Shown here in pieces: positions 1 through 9,341 of a stretch of DNA of 64,000 nucleotides; positions within the stretch are counted from its first letter, which is position 1; the number at the start of each line of letters is the position of its first letter. Position numbers and translations under genes: made by a program. The notes under the pieces are model-generated. The model saw nothing but the letters and a program-made list of their open reading frames with translations, was not told where the DNA came from and did no database searches. Source of the stretch: Promethearchaeota archaeon (lineage in GTDB: Archaea; Asgardarchaeota; Lokiarchaeia; Sigyniarchaeales; SOKP01); contig JAEOUA010000003.1 in NCBI GenBank assembly GCA_016839555.1, forward strand, positions 62,001-126,000, read 5' to 3'.

Positions 1-672
1 AACGAAATATGATAAAAGTATATAGGGAACTAATCCGAATATCGCTATTCCTATAACAAGGAACTGGAAGACTGTTATTGATTCTATCGTGGGATCGGCT
101 AAAAAGACTAATGGCAAGAAAAATCCTATCATTACTCCCGGTAAAGTAAAAAGTGTACAAAGAATCTGAATTTTTTCTCTCTCTTGTTGATTAAGGCTCA
201 TTTGAGGCAATAATGCTACATGAGCACAGAGTACAATAGTGAATAATGTATCATAAGCAATTTGAGTTACTAAATACCAAACAAATAACCATACTTGAGC
301 TGTTAATGTAGGATCCGCTCTCAACATATCCGGTGGGAAAAATACCAAAGCAAATACCAAGCTGAAAAGGGGCGCTCCATACTTTATATATGGGATATAT
401 CGCTGATATTCTCCACGACGTTTATTGTAGAATTTTGTATTATTAATCTTATTACCAAAAAGGGGATCATTGACGACGTTCCATACCGCGTATACAATTT
501 GTCCGATAACTATCCAGATATTCTGGAGGCCCATCCATGCATAATAAAAGGATTGAATTAAACCCATGACGGAACCATAAAATGTTCCTGGCATTGTAGC
601 AAATGCATAAGCCAACTTCTCTTTATAGGGTACAAATTCTGATTCTGACATTTTTTTAGTATCTGTAGCCAT
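1..672 (-). CDS. MFS cation:sugar symporter (GPH/MelB type), 3' end missing
   Basis: Open frame of 224 codons from an ATG at 672 running off the window start, so the C-terminal half is missing. The N-terminus reads MATDTKKMSESEFVPYKEK, followed by several hydrophobic helices and the phrase VVNDPLFG near residue 60. A loop of this form after helix 2 is typical of the glycoside-pentoside-hexuronide (MelB-like) branch of the major facilitator superfamily, where Asp residues take part in Na+/H+ coupling. I infer an inner-membrane symporter for a sugar or related solute; the substrate cannot be read from this part. It is transcribed away from the neighbouring phosphoglycerate mutase gene by orientation but separated from it by 285 bases, so an operon is uncertain. 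Confidence 0.75.
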   Translation of the reverse strand, partial: MATDTKKMSESEFVPYKEKLAYAFATMPGTFYGSVMGLIQSFYYAWMGLQNIWIVIGQIVYAVWNVVNDPLFGNKINNTKFYNKRRGEYQRYIPYIKYGAPLFSLVFALVFFPPDMLRADPTLTAQVWLFVWYLVTQIAYDTLFTIVLCAHVALLPQMSLNQQEREKIQILCTLFTLPGVMIGFFLPLVFLADPTIESITVFQFLVIGIAIFGLVPYILLSYFV

Positions 673-957
673 AATTTTTTCACATGAAAATTTATTATAT
701 TTATGTATAAATTATTTTTACTTTATAATTAAACCTTCATATATTTAATAAATATATATTTCAATAATTTGTCAAGAAAATACGGAGATATCATTACTGT
801 TTTTTGAATATGCTATACAACTGCACTAATATCTGTGGAGATTTAAAAGAAACTCATTATTAAAGGAAATGAAAATTGAATGAAAAATCAAGAAATCCAA
901 AATTTTGATTATTCATATATAATAAATATCTCTACCAGCGAGAATTTTTTTTTAAAA

Positions 958-2610
958 TTAGCTAAATGTAATTAAAGACTCCATAAAAGACCCAGGCTTT
1001 TTAAACCCCATTAAATTAAGTAGCGTTGCTGCGACATTTCCGAGTCCAGGTTCTTTAAGTTCTTTTCTTATTTGATATTCTCCTTTATAGTTTGAATCAA
1101 TGATCGCAAACATTACGGGATTAAGTGAATGGGCGGTTTTATGTTTTATATCCATCTCCTCAAGATTTCCATGATCGGCTGTTACCACAGCAATTCCATC
1201 AAGTTCCATTACTTTTCTAACAGTTTGTTTAACACATTCATCAACTGTTTCCGCAGCTATAATTGCTGATTGGATATTACCTGTATGTCCCACCATGTCT
1301 CCATTTGCCCAATTAACCCGTAAAAAATTGAAAGATTGTAATTCAAGCGCTCTTAATAATTCTTCTTTTACTTCAATAGCTTTCATTTTAGGATTATTTT
1401 CAATCATTTCGCTTGGATCTGATTTAATTTCAACGTATTTTTCATAGTCTTTACATACATATCCTTCTTTATTTCCATTCCAAAAGTAGGTAATATGACC
1501 GAATTTATGAGTTTCTGCCAAGGCGTATTGCTTAATATGTTCATTACAAAGGTATTTCGAAAGAGAATCCTCAACTTCAGGGGGATCAATAAAATAATTC
1601 TTTGGAAGATTCATTTTTTTATCATATTGAAGTAATCCATAATAATGAACTTGTGGATTGCACTTCTTTTCAAAACCATAGCCTTTTTCGTCAAAGGCTT
1701 GGGAGATCTCAATTGCCCTATCGCCCCTAAAATTAAAATTAATAACTCCATCTCCATCATTCATTTTACCTATCGGATGGTTATTTTCATCAGCAATAAC
1801 AAATGAAGGAAGATATTGGTCGCTTATAGTGGGATCCCGTTCTCTGGCTCTATTTATGGCTTCAGTTGCGGTCTTAAAGTATCCATTATAATCTGAATAT
1901 TGTTCAGGGATTCCACATACATGGGCATCCCACCCCCTTTTAACAACCTTCCAATCAGAATAATATCTGTCCATGGTGACTCTCATTCTTCCGCCGCCAG
2001 AAGCAATTTGATAATCAAAGGAACCATCGGCATTAATTCCTTCGAGCTTATCTTCTAATTGTTCTATATACTGCAAAGCCGATTGAGGAGGTACATCTCT
2101 TCCATCTAATAAGGTGTGAACTCTTACAATTCCGATATGAGAATCTTTTGCTCCTTCTAATAATCCAATTAAATGAGAAATATGACTATGAACATATCCA
2201 TCTGATAATAAACCGAAAAAATGAAGTACTTGATTATTTTTTTTAATTTTATCCGTAAAATTCATCCATTTGTCAGTTTTAAATAATTTTTTTGATAAGA
2301 TAGCTTCTTTTGCTAGAGTTGCTCTTTGTTTTACAATTCTACCCGTCCCTAGGGCATTATGTCCGACCTCTGAATTGCCCATTTCTTCATTCGTGGGTAA
2401 TCCTACTGCAGTTCCATGAGCTTTTAATTCGGTGTATAGATTCTTTTTAGGGCATTCTATTTGAAGTTTATCTAAGTATGGGGTATTTGCTAAATAAACT
2501 GCGTTCATATTATTTTTTTCCCCTAGCCCAATTCCATCCATAATAATTAAAACTAAAGGCCCTTTTCTTCCCGAAAAATTATCTAATTTTTGAAGTTTGA
2601 ATTTTTCCAT
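958..2610 (-). CDS. gpmI: 2,3-bisphosphoglycerate-independent phosphoglycerate mutase
   Basis: Interconverts 3- and 2-phosphoglycerate in glycolysis/gluconeogenesis in the cytosol, with two divalent metals and a phosphoserine intermediate. Alkaline-phosphatase-superfamily motifs are present in order: IMDGIGLG (Asp25, metal), GNSEVGHNALG (Ser80, the phosphorylated serine), HTLLDGRDVPP, a Gly/Arg-rich substrate region (SGGGRMRVTMDRY), FNFRGDRA, NWANGDMVGHTG and VVTADHGNLEEM (metal-binding Asp/His). The length of 550 residues is slightly above the usual 510-520. This is the long bacterial/plant type (GpmI) rather than the short archaeal ApgM type, which suggests an exchange between domains in the past. 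It is a single gene with no clear operon partner. Confidence 0.95.
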   Translation of the reverse strand: MEKFKLQKLDNFSGRKGPLVLIIMDGIGLGEKNNMNAVYLANTPYLDKLQIECPKKNLYTELKAHGTAVGLPTNEEMGNSEVGHNALGTGRIVKQRATLAKEAILSKKLFKTDKWMNFTDKIKKNNQVLHFFGLLSDGYVHSHISHLIGLLEGAKDSHIGIVRVHTLLDGRDVPPQSALQYIEQLEDKLEGINADGSFDYQIASGGGRMRVTMDRYYSDWKVVKRGWDAHVCGIPEQYSDYNGYFKTATEAINRARERDPTISDQYLPSFVIADENNHPIGKMNDGDGVINFNFRGDRAIEISQAFDEKGYGFEKKCNPQVHYYGLLQYDKKMNLPKNYFIDPPEVEDSLSKYLCNEHIKQYALAETHKFGHITYFWNGNKEGYVCKDYEKYVEIKSDPSEMIENNPKMKAIEVKEELLRALELQSFNFLRVNWANGDMVGHTGNIQSAIIAAETVDECVKQTVRKVMELDGIAVVTADHGNLEEMDIKHKTAHSLNPVMFAIIDSNYKGEYQIRKELKEPGLGNVAATLLNLMGFKKPGSFMESLITFS

Positions 2611-2982
2611 ATTTAATCTTTTTACAAATTTATGATTTTTATAAGCTTGAGAATTAATATATAGATTATAATTTCGTAAGAAAATAAATCATTTCTACAT
2701 ATAATATAATTCTATAAATTTTTGATAAAATAAGGGTTTTTTTCCTTTTCTAAGAAATAATTATTAAATTTCTAAAATATAAAATTTTTGAAGTAAATAT
2801 AAAGAGATTTTTACAATACTAAGCACTTTCGAAAATTCTATAATAATTTAAGATAATTTTGAATTAATTTATTTCAAACGTTTAAGGATCTAACTCCTTT
2901 CAGAATATGTTATTTAAGAATTTTAGAGAGATATTTTAGGTAGATATTTTTTTAAAAAATTAAAAATTTGAATTAATATATT
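2611..2982. other. Intergenic region, nothing recognised
   Basis: 372 bases of very AT-rich sequence between the phosphoglycerate mutase and PAC2 genes, both on the minus strand. I see no open frame with coding character, no RNA-like GC-rich block and no long repeat. It must hold the promoter of the phosphoglycerate mutase gene, but with this composition a TATA box cannot be singled out. Confidence 0.5.
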
Positions 2983-3777
2983 TCAGCGGAAATAGGAATC
3001 CGCACCTGGACCTCTTTGTTCTCGATATTGTTTCATAAAGGTATCTGTTTTTTCCTTGAATTTATCTAACATTTCCTCCATTTCTTCAATTTTCTTATCT
3101 AATTCTTTATAGTCCATATCAATATCAAAATATTCCTTAAGTACTGTTACTAATCGCTTTGAAGCTTTTGGGTTTAAATTGATCATTTGAAGAGGGACGG
3201 TTTCTGCCAATAAACAAATTCCTGGGGCAAATCCATTAGTACCAGCCCAAGCAGGTAAGATACCATTAGCACCTGCAATTACTCCATTTTCCATAATTTC
3301 TGTATTAGAAAATTTTAAAAAACTCTTCATAATTTTTTGATCAGTTCCCGAAATAAATACTGTTGGAATTTCATCCTCAATTGGTTTATCAGATACCATA
3401 GCCCCCGTACTAATATACATTTTAATGTTACCATGAGTTAATTCATCCATCATCTCACAGAATCTTTTTGAAAATTCAAACACTCCTTCTGCAGAATGGG
3501 GTTGATAGTCTGCGGTCAATATAAAAAAATCATTTGATTTTCTACTTTTATAATATAGCTTCGCTGTAGGAATATCCAGTTTCCCATTTTCCACGGTACT
3601 CTTTGGAGGAAAATCAAAAAATTGGATATCAAAGATTAAATCAGCACCAATAGAATCTCTAATGGCTGTTATTGCTAATTTACCGACTAATGCAATACCT
3701 GGAAAGCCGATGAGAATAACAGGGTCTTTTATTTTCTCCGGATCGAGTTCCTTTTTCTTCTCAAAATTTATATACAT
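2983..3777 (-). CDS. PAC2 family protein (proteasome-assembly-chaperone-like)
   Basis: 264 residues. The N-terminal segment PVILIGFPGIALVGKLA and the later GAMVSDKP and GVIAGANGILPAWAGTNG are typical of the archaeal PAC2/DUF75 family, whose eukaryotic relative is the proteasome assembly chaperone PAC2. The C-terminal 45 residues are charged and helical (LDKKIEEMEEMLDKFKEK), as in other archaeal members. Archaeal PAC2 proteins are believed to act around proteasome assembly, but the exact role is unproven, so only the family is assigned. The start is the ATG giving MYINFEKKKELDPEK; nothing upstream in frame adds to the family core. Confidence 0.85.
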   Translation of the reverse strand: MYINFEKKKELDPEKIKDPVILIGFPGIALVGKLAITAIRDSIGADLIFDIQFFDFPPKSTVENGKLDIPTAKLYYKSRKSNDFFILTADYQPHSAEGVFEFSKRFCEMMDELTHGNIKMYISTGAMVSDKPIEDEIPTVFISGTDQKIMKSFLKFSNTEIMENGVIAGANGILPAWAGTNGFAPGICLLAETVPLQMINLNPKASKRLVTVLKEYFDIDMDYKELDKKIEEMEEMLDKFKEKTDTFMKQYREQRGPGADSYFR

Positions 3778-3985
3778 TTTTCTATTTTGTTCAACTGAAT
3801 TTTATTCAATTTTCTTTAAAAAAAAAGAATATTTATATAATAAATAAATAATTCCTATCAAATATTTTTAATCATTCTAAAGATGTTCTATTTAAATATG
3901 AAGAGACCCTCATTTTAATTTCTATAACCCTATAAAATAAATTTAAAAATATAAAAAAAATGCTCTATTTAATAAACCTGAGGAG

Positions 3986-4903
3986 ATGAATACAATAAAT
4001 AAAATTAGAGCAAAACGAAAAGAAATTATTAATAAACTGGAAAAAAAATCAGACAATCTTGATAAAAAGTCCAAAAATTACTTGAAAGACGCAATTAAAT
4101 TGCTAGATATTCAATGTGGAATAGAAAATATCATTTATATTATTTTATTTGGTAGCCAAAGTAGTGGAATACCTTCTAAAATTTCAGATTGTGATTTATT
4201 AATAATTTTAAACAATTCTCTATCTAAAAATGAAATTTGTTTGTTAAAAAAAAACTTTCTCGCCTTAGAACTTAAGCATGAGTTTCGAGAACAACCTAAA
4301 GGGTTTATTAATAGAATTTCTGTTGGATTTCAAAAAGCCACAGGTATGTTTGTCAGTCATTTCATTACTGATTTAAAAACTTGGACAGAAAAGAAGTTTT
4401 ACAAAATTTTCGATGTTAATAAATTCTTTTCTTATCTATTAGCACCCAGAGATATTATCCTCCATAGTGTAATAAAAAGTAGTATTATTCTCTATAAGGC
4501 AAATAGCTTGGAAATTTTAAATAAAGATTCTTATTTTATTCCTAAGATTATTGAGATGGTTAAAAGTATCATAATGAATTATCTACTAACAATTGGTTCA
4601 CTTTTATTTATCCCATTTAATCCAGTATCAATAAAATATTTATTAGAATCCATTAAATGGTCCTTAAGAAGTTCTAACTGTTATATTTTTGGAGATTCAG
4701 AATCATTAAAAAAAATATCTTTCCGTTTTATCGCATTTGAAAAAAATATAAAAAAAAGAAGAAAAACCTCTCAATATTTTAACACATTTATTATGTTAAG
4801 AGATAATCCTTGTTATGATTTTAGATTTATATTCAAAAGTCTATATAGAGTTTTGAAGATCCATATACAAGGAATTATGTTTAGAAAAATCTTTAATGAA
4901 TAA
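3986..4903 (+). CDS. Nucleotidyltransferase-domain protein
   Basis: 305 residues. Near residues 50-74 it carries the pattern ILFGSQSSGIPSKISDCDLL: the GSxxxG loop followed by a D-x-D pair, as in minimal nucleotidyltransferases of the pol beta fold. The helical N-terminus (residues 1-45) is strongly charged. The C-terminal half is largely helical with hydrophobic stretches (residues 190-220) and no family I recognise. A third catalytic Asp was not located with confidence. The gene stands alone, upstream of the GTPase gene by about 250 bases. It could be a toxin-like MNT enzyme or an RNA- or antibiotic-modifying enzyme; no HEPN partner is adjacent, which weakens the toxin-antitoxin reading. Confidence 0.6.
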   Translation: MNTINKIRAKRKEIINKLEKKSDNLDKKSKNYLKDAIKLLDIQCGIENIIYIILFGSQSSGIPSKISDCDLLIILNNSLSKNEICLLKKNFLALELKHEFREQPKGFINRISVGFQKATGMFVSHFITDLKTWTEKKFYKIFDVNKFFSYLLAPRDIILHSVIKSSIILYKANSLEILNKDSYFIPKIIEMVKSIIMNYLLTIGSLLFIPFNPVSIKYLLESIKWSLRSSNCYIFGDSESLKKISFRFIAFEKNIKKRRKTSQYFNTFIMLRDNPCYDFRFIFKSLYRVLKIHIQGIMFRKIFNE

Positions 4904-5150
4904 GTTATTAATTCCTAAAATAAGGGCCCATAAAAATTTTTAGGGTACTGTTTTTAAAGGGGTTATGATTTTAAGAAAGCTAAAACATACAAAACTTCAA
5001 GAAATATTAGCCGATAATTAATATGTTTAAGACTTTTTTAAATTAAAATTTTAAGAAAAAATTTTTAACTTAATATCACAGAGATATTACATTTTTTTTT
5101 TATTTCTCGTTTCCATTTTTCCTTAAATAATTCTCTTATTTGAATAGATT

Positions 5151-5681
5151 ATGTTAAAATCAACGTGTATTGATGATAGTATAAAAGTATCTATAATTGG
5201 TTTTCCTGCTGTGGGAAAAACTACGATGACTAAATTACTTGCCCAAAAAGAGGTTACTAAGAAATATATTCCCACCGCAGGGTTTGATCTTAAAACGGTA
5301 AAATTTGGGTCTTATAAACTTAAGATCTGGGATTTTGGAGGGCAAAAAAATTACCTTAAAAAATATTTAAAGAATTTTATTGTAGGGTCAGATTTAATTT
5401 TTATCATGACTGATTCAACCCCAAGGAATGTACTTAGTTCAAGGGAATTAATAGATCATGCAAGAGAGATTATGGAAGATGATTGCCCTATCATAGCCAT
5501 TGCAAATAAACAGGATTTATGCAAAACAGACGGTAGAATGGATTCTAAACGTGTTGAAGATGTATTACATACTCGTACGATCGGATTAACGGCAATTGAT
5601 CCAAATGAACGATTGCATTTATTAAAAACGATTGAAAATGAGTTAAAACAGGTATTAAACCGGAGGGATTTAAAGAGATGA
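5151..5681 (+). CDS. Arf/Rab-like small GTPase
   Basis: 176-residue Ras-superfamily GTPase. G1 P-loop GFPAVGKT at residues 17-24, G2 Thr within IPTAG at about 42, G3 WDFGGQ at 60-65 and G4 NKQD near 115. The DFGGQ and NKQD forms are closest to Arf/Sar/Arl-type or Asgard small GTPases. There is no N-terminal amphipathic helix or C-terminal Cys for lipid attachment, so a membrane anchor is not evident. The glutamine of G3 that positions the water for hydrolysis is kept. Its stop overlaps the start of the next gene (ATGA at 5678), so the two are translationally coupled, which suggests that the partner regulates or is regulated by this GTPase. Expansion of such GTPases is a hallmark of Asgard archaea. 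Confidence 0.88.
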   Translation: MLKSTCIDDSIKVSIIGFPAVGKTTMTKLLAQKEVTKKYIPTAGFDLKTVKFGSYKLKIWDFGGQKNYLKKYLKNFIVGSDLIFIMTDSTPRNVLSSRELIDHAREIMEDDCPIIAIANKQDLCKTDGRMDSKRVEDVLHTRTIGLTAIDPNERLHLLKTIENELKQVLNRRDLKR

Positions 5682-6238
5682 ATTTTAATGAAAATGAAAT
5701 GTTTGGCGCTGCTTTAATAGGTTTTGATATGATTGATGGTCCTTTTCTAAAATGGAAAAAAGAATTTGATGACCACATTGATAGTGTAAATCTCGATGAT
5801 TTTGCGATGAATTTTTACTTATCTTTTCGTGGAGGGAACGCCGGAAAAAAGCCAAAAGCTATTCTATATGATGATTTTTATATAGTTGCATTTCCGCACG
5901 ATTTAGAACTATGCTGTCTCTTTATGAAACCGCAAGGGATTCAAGCAAATATTAAAAAATTACATAAAATTGCATCTCGAATTATGATTGATATGGAAAA
6001 GCTTGAAGAAGAGGAAGATGGAGAGAATTCAGAAGAGTCCGATGATGATACCATTGAAGAAATAAAAAGATTGATAGTAAACCTCTTAAATGATACCGAG
6101 ATGTCCACTCCAGAACTACGTAGATATTTTAAACTCTCAAACTCCCAAATATGGAGAGTGATGTCAGAGTTGGAAGAATCTCATAAAATAAAACGCACTC
6201 GAAAAGAAGGAAGGGCTCAATTGTGGTCTACAAACTAA
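5678..6238 (+). CDS. Putative longin/roadblock-like protein with C-terminal winged helix, GTPase partner
   Basis: 186 residues, overlapping the GTPase gene by four bases. Residues 7-105 (FGAALIGFDMIDGPFLKW, then KAILYDDFYIVAFP and LHKIASRIMIDME) show alternating strands and a final helix that look like a longin/roadblock-type profilin fold; this is an inference from pattern. An acidic linker follows (EEEEDGENSEESDDD, about 108-125). Residues 126-186 form a winged-helix domain (STPELRRYFKLSNSQIWRVM, then EGRAQLWSTN). The pairing recalls MglA/MglB and Rag/Ragulator arrangements, in which a roadblock or longin protein acts on a small GTPase. The winged helix could bind DNA or serve as a protein interface. 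Confidence 0.6.
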   Translation: MNFNENEMFGAALIGFDMIDGPFLKWKKEFDDHIDSVNLDDFAMNFYLSFRGGNAGKKPKAILYDDFYIVAFPHDLELCCLFMKPQGIQANIKKLHKIASRIMIDMEKLEEEEDGENSEESDDDTIEEIKRLIVNLLNDTEMSTPELRRYFKLSNSQIWRVMSELEESHKIKRTRKEGRAQLWSTN

Positions 6239-6372
6239 AGTTTTATAATTATTTTATTAATATATAATTATTTATTTTTTTATTTGTTGTATGTAATCTT
6301 ACAAAATTTCTATATTTAATTTTCTTATTCTTAAATAATGAAATTTAAAAAATATGATAAGATCAGTAAGAA

Positions 6373-7512
6373 TTAGTAAGGTAAAAGAATAAATTTACTT
6401 ATTGGTAATATCTTATTTAATACTGTCCCGAAATAAGTATAAAGACCCGACTTGAGAAAATTTTTTTTCAAATAATATTGCAATTCTTCATTACTTTCAA
6501 GATATTTTATTTGTTTTTCTGAGTTTTTTTTAATCTTTTTTATTGTTTTTTTCATGTATTTTTTATAATATTTTAGAGCATTTTGATTTTTCTTTGTTCC
6601 TTTCTTAATTGCCTTTGCTAAATATCTTCCACTTAATGCTGCAGCATCCATACCTAATCCACGAGATAAGTCAATTAATCCAGCAGCATCTCCAATAAAA
6701 AATAAATTTTCATTACCTAAATATACATGATCTGGATCATATAGACAGAATTTTGAAACAAATCCTTCTTTTTTTATAATTTCTCCATTAAAATTGTATT
6801 TGTCTCTAATATAATCTACTAATTTATCACAACGGCTTGCAACATTATCTGTATGCCCTGTACCTATTACCCATTGATCGTTTTTCTTATAAGCCCAAGC
6901 AAACATAAGATTGGAATAATTAATATTCCAAAATTGATATAGGGTATTTGAATTTAAATCTCCTTCATTATAATTTTTAAAATAATAATTTAATGTAACT
7001 CCTGGATTGCTTTCAGTATAATCTTGAGGTCTGATTTTTTTACGCAAGCAAGAACAAAGCCCATCAGCTGCAATAAGATATTTTGTCTTAACTTTTTCTA
7101 TATCTTCATGTTTAGGATGGAGTGAAACTAAAAAACCATCATTAATCCTCTTGAAATCATCACATCTTACTCCATCCCGAAATTTAGCACCTTCCTCTAT
7201 AGCAATCTGGTTCAACCAATTATCAAAGACATCCCTTGTAAAATTTAACATCGGAAAGGGCATTTTAAGAGACTTGCCGTTAGGGAATTCCATACATACT
7301 CTATTAAGCGAATTTTTACATAATTTTTCCTTAGGAATCTTTTTACCGATGATTCGTTCAAAATATTTAAATTGAATCGCACTACAAGGTTTTTCCCGAG
7401 GTGTAAATGCACTTTCTACGATTAAAGTATTTAAGTTGGCTTTTGCAAGATATCTCCCTGCTACTGAGCCAGCAATACCTCCTCCTACGATAAGTGCGTC
7501 ATAATGATTCAT
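6373..7512 (-). CDS. Geranylgeranyl reductase family flavoprotein
   Basis: 379-residue FAD-dependent oxidoreductase. The dinucleotide-binding motif is at the N-terminus (DALIVGGGIAGSVAGRYLA, with the acidic E of LIVE at the end of strand 2), and the second FAD motif FFIGDAAGLIDLSRGLGM is near residue 265. The PCSAIQFKYFERI segment after the first motif is typical of geranylgeranyl reductases. In archaea such enzymes saturate the isoprenoid chains of membrane lipids (digeranylgeranylglycerophospholipid reductase) or of prenyl quinones. A role in lipid or quinone saturation is likely; the exact substrate is inferred. It is a single gene flanked by AT-rich spacers. Confidence 0.8.
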   Translation of the reverse strand: MNHYDALIVGGGIAGSVAGRYLAKANLNTLIVESAFTPREKPCSAIQFKYFERIIGKKIPKEKLCKNSLNRVCMEFPNGKSLKMPFPMLNFTRDVFDNWLNQIAIEEGAKFRDGVRCDDFKRINDGFLVSLHPKHEDIEKVKTKYLIAADGLCSCLRKKIRPQDYTESNPGVTLNYYFKNYNEGDLNSNTLYQFWNINYSNLMFAWAYKKNDQWVIGTGHTDNVASRCDKLVDYIRDKYNFNGEIIKKEGFVSKFCLYDPDHVYLGNENLFFIGDAAGLIDLSRGLGMDAAALSGRYLAKAIKKGTKKNQNALKYYKKYMKKTIKKIKKNSEKQIKYLESNEELQYYLKKNFLKSGLYTYFGTVLNKILPISKFILLPY

Positions 7513-7680
7513 ATTTTTTACCTTTAATAGAACTTTATTTTTTCTCTTCTTAATGATAATGACTTAAAAGGTACAAAAATATTTCTATTTACACCTCAAT
7601 ATTATTGAAAATATTAGAAATAATGTTAAAAAAGAAAGAAATGATTGAAAAATTTTAAAAAAATGTTTAAAAAAAGTTAA

Positions 7681-8514
7681 TTAATAATCTAAACCTTCTA
7701 ATTTTCGATATATCCATCCTTTTTCCTTTGTGAGTAATCTTGAAAACATCATATAGCAAATATCTGGAAGATCTTCATCTTGATTGGAAATAGTGATATA
7801 TCGCAAAATATGGTTGATTATAAAAATACCAATTAATTCCAAATGATAACTCCCCATCTTTTCTAAATTTTCGCCAGAATATGAAATATTTAAATCTTCT
7901 TTATCTTGATTATATGTAACTTCAATATATATCTCTGGGAAAACCTCTTTTTTAAATCTCCACCCGGAAATTGTCTTCCACACTTTCCCATTAATAAACT
8001 CTTCTAAAGGGCGTTTATCATTATCTTTTAATAGCTTAAAGGGTTTTTTTCGTTGCTTAAATACCTTTTTCATTAAATCTGTTGTGGTATTATAACTTTT
8101 ATCGTAGGGGGGCTTGTTTTTAATCCTTCGTTCAATAAAATCAAATATGATATCGATATAAGTAGCAGAGTCCTCACCCGGGATCCAATATACTCGCTCT
8201 CCAGAAAATAGAAATCTAAACTTTGCTCTCACATCCCCAAATTCATCTCCATAATAAAAATAAGATAAATGAATATTAGCTTTTGGGAAAAATTCCATAG
8301 TAATTGTCCAATCTTCGTCAAATCTAATGTCTTCTAGTTTTGCTCCAAGATCATCTTCCACAATTTTTTTTAATTTATCCATTTCCAGGTCGATAAATAA
8401 TGGAATTTTAGCCCTTCCCATATCTTCTAATTCTTTTTCATGAGGACCTCTTACTCCAGTGGCATCTATTTGCCCCACCGTATAAAATTTATTTTTTTTC
8501 TTTTTTTCTACCAT
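7681..8514 (-). CDS. Uncharacterised 277-residue protein with apparent internal repeat
   Basis: I do not recognise a family. It has a Lys-rich start (MVEKKKKNKF), no signal peptide and no membrane segment, so it is probably cytosolic. Two halves look related: residues about 60-130 (WTITMEFFPKANIHLSYFYY, later YIDIIFDFIERRI) and about 185-250 (WRFKKEVFPEIYIEVTYN, later HLELIGIFIINHILRY). Both have an aromatic strand ending in FP, further strands with an S-G-E step, then an amphipathic helix. That suggests a duplicated alpha/beta domain. The upstream and downstream genes do not hint at a function. Confidence 0.6.
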   Translation of the reverse strand: MVEKKKKNKFYTVGQIDATGVRGPHEKELEDMGRAKIPLFIDLEMDKLKKIVEDDLGAKLEDIRFDEDWTITMEFFPKANIHLSYFYYGDEFGDVRAKFRFLFSGERVYWIPGEDSATYIDIIFDFIERRIKNKPPYDKSYNTTTDLMKKVFKQRKKPFKLLKDNDKRPLEEFINGKVWKTISGWRFKKEVFPEIYIEVTYNQDKEDLNISYSGENLEKMGSYHLELIGIFIINHILRYITISNQDEDLPDICYMMFSRLLTKEKGWIYRKLEGLDY

Positions 8515-8638
8515 GTTCTGCTTCTTTTTCTTTTTAATCGATTATATTATAATTATGAATATCATGAAATAATTATCATATTCTTAATATTTTTTATAAA
8601 AAGTAAGAAATTTATTAAATTCGAATAATTTCAATAAT

Positions 8639-8947
8639 TTAATTAATAACTTCATTAATTTTTTCTTTTTTAATATGTCCAACTTTATAGAGAATTATAT
8701 GTTTATCAGCCGTAAAAATTCTATTAGGTCTAATATTACTCTTTTTTTTCAAGCTCCCAATTTCAAAATCTTTAGAAGTTAATGAAATAGCATAAGTGTC
8801 AGAAATCTTTTGACTTGTTATTTGACATAAAATAAGGTCTTCACCTTTTAGATCAGTTATAACTAAAGCAGGTCTACGTTTAGCATGAGAGAGATCAGAA
8901 AAAGGAAACGGAATAACAACTATATCTCCTTTTACAAATTTTGCCAT
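8639..8947 (-). CDS. MazF/PemK-family toxin
   Basis: 102 residues of the PemK/MazF growth-inhibitor fold: VKGDIVVIPFPFSDLSHAKR (loop with the conserved P-F-S/T and R), RPALVITDL, ILCQITSQ and SNIRPNRIFTADKHIILYKVG near the C-terminus. MazF toxins are sequence-specific mRNA or tRNA endoribonucleases. The gene begins inside the end of the upstream antitoxin gene (16-base overlap), the usual order for such modules. Length and motifs are complete, so it is probably active. Confidence 0.85.
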   Translation of the reverse strand: MAKFVKGDIVVIPFPFSDLSHAKRRPALVITDLKGEDLILCQITSQKISDTYAISLTSKDFEIGSLKKKSNIRPNRIFTADKHIILYKVGHIKKEKINEVIN

Positions 8948-9135
8948 GCTTCATCTTCCTCTGGACGACTCCAATCCTTTTTTAAACTTGATTCACTTAA
9001 CATCATAGTTTCCATAATGCTTCTATTTATTTTTCCTTTAAGATACTTTACATAATCTAAAACTTCATCCAAGAGTCTTTCGGGAAAATTATTTAGTTCT
9101 TTAATGATTTGATCTATTTTTGAAATTTTTATCAC
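8932..9135 (-). CDS. Antitoxin of the MazF-type module (DUF2281-like)
   Basis: 67-residue protein upstream of and overlapping the MazF-like toxin. The segment NNFPERLLDEVLDYVKYLKG is the signature of short DUF2281-type antitoxins, and the acidic C-terminus with W residues (KKDWSRPEEDEAWQNL) is the kind of tail that wraps the toxin. There is no ribbon-helix-helix or AbrB domain in view. It is presumed to neutralise the toxin and perhaps repress the pair. Confidence 0.75.
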   Translation of the reverse strand: MIKISKIDQIIKELNNFPERLLDEVLDYVKYLKGKINRSIMETMMLSESSLKKDWSRPEEDEAWQNL

Positions 9136-9341
9136 CTATTAGGTTTTAGAATATCACTATTTTTAAATAAAAGATTAAATAAATATCTTAGTGCTTTAAA
9201 TTGATGAACATTCCATTATAATAATATATTTTTTTATTTATAATCGTTTTTTTAAATATATTATATTCTTTTTTAATTTGTTTTCCCTAAATTGTATATT
9301 ATTTTTTTTATACCATTTTTAGTTAAATATTCATCTCATAT

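Noticed and set aside
4927..4945. Imperfect palindrome CCCATAAAAATTTTTAGGG after the nucleotidyltransferase gene
   Set aside because: Short and mostly A/T; archaeal terminators are usually T tracts rather than hairpins, so a terminator call is not supported.
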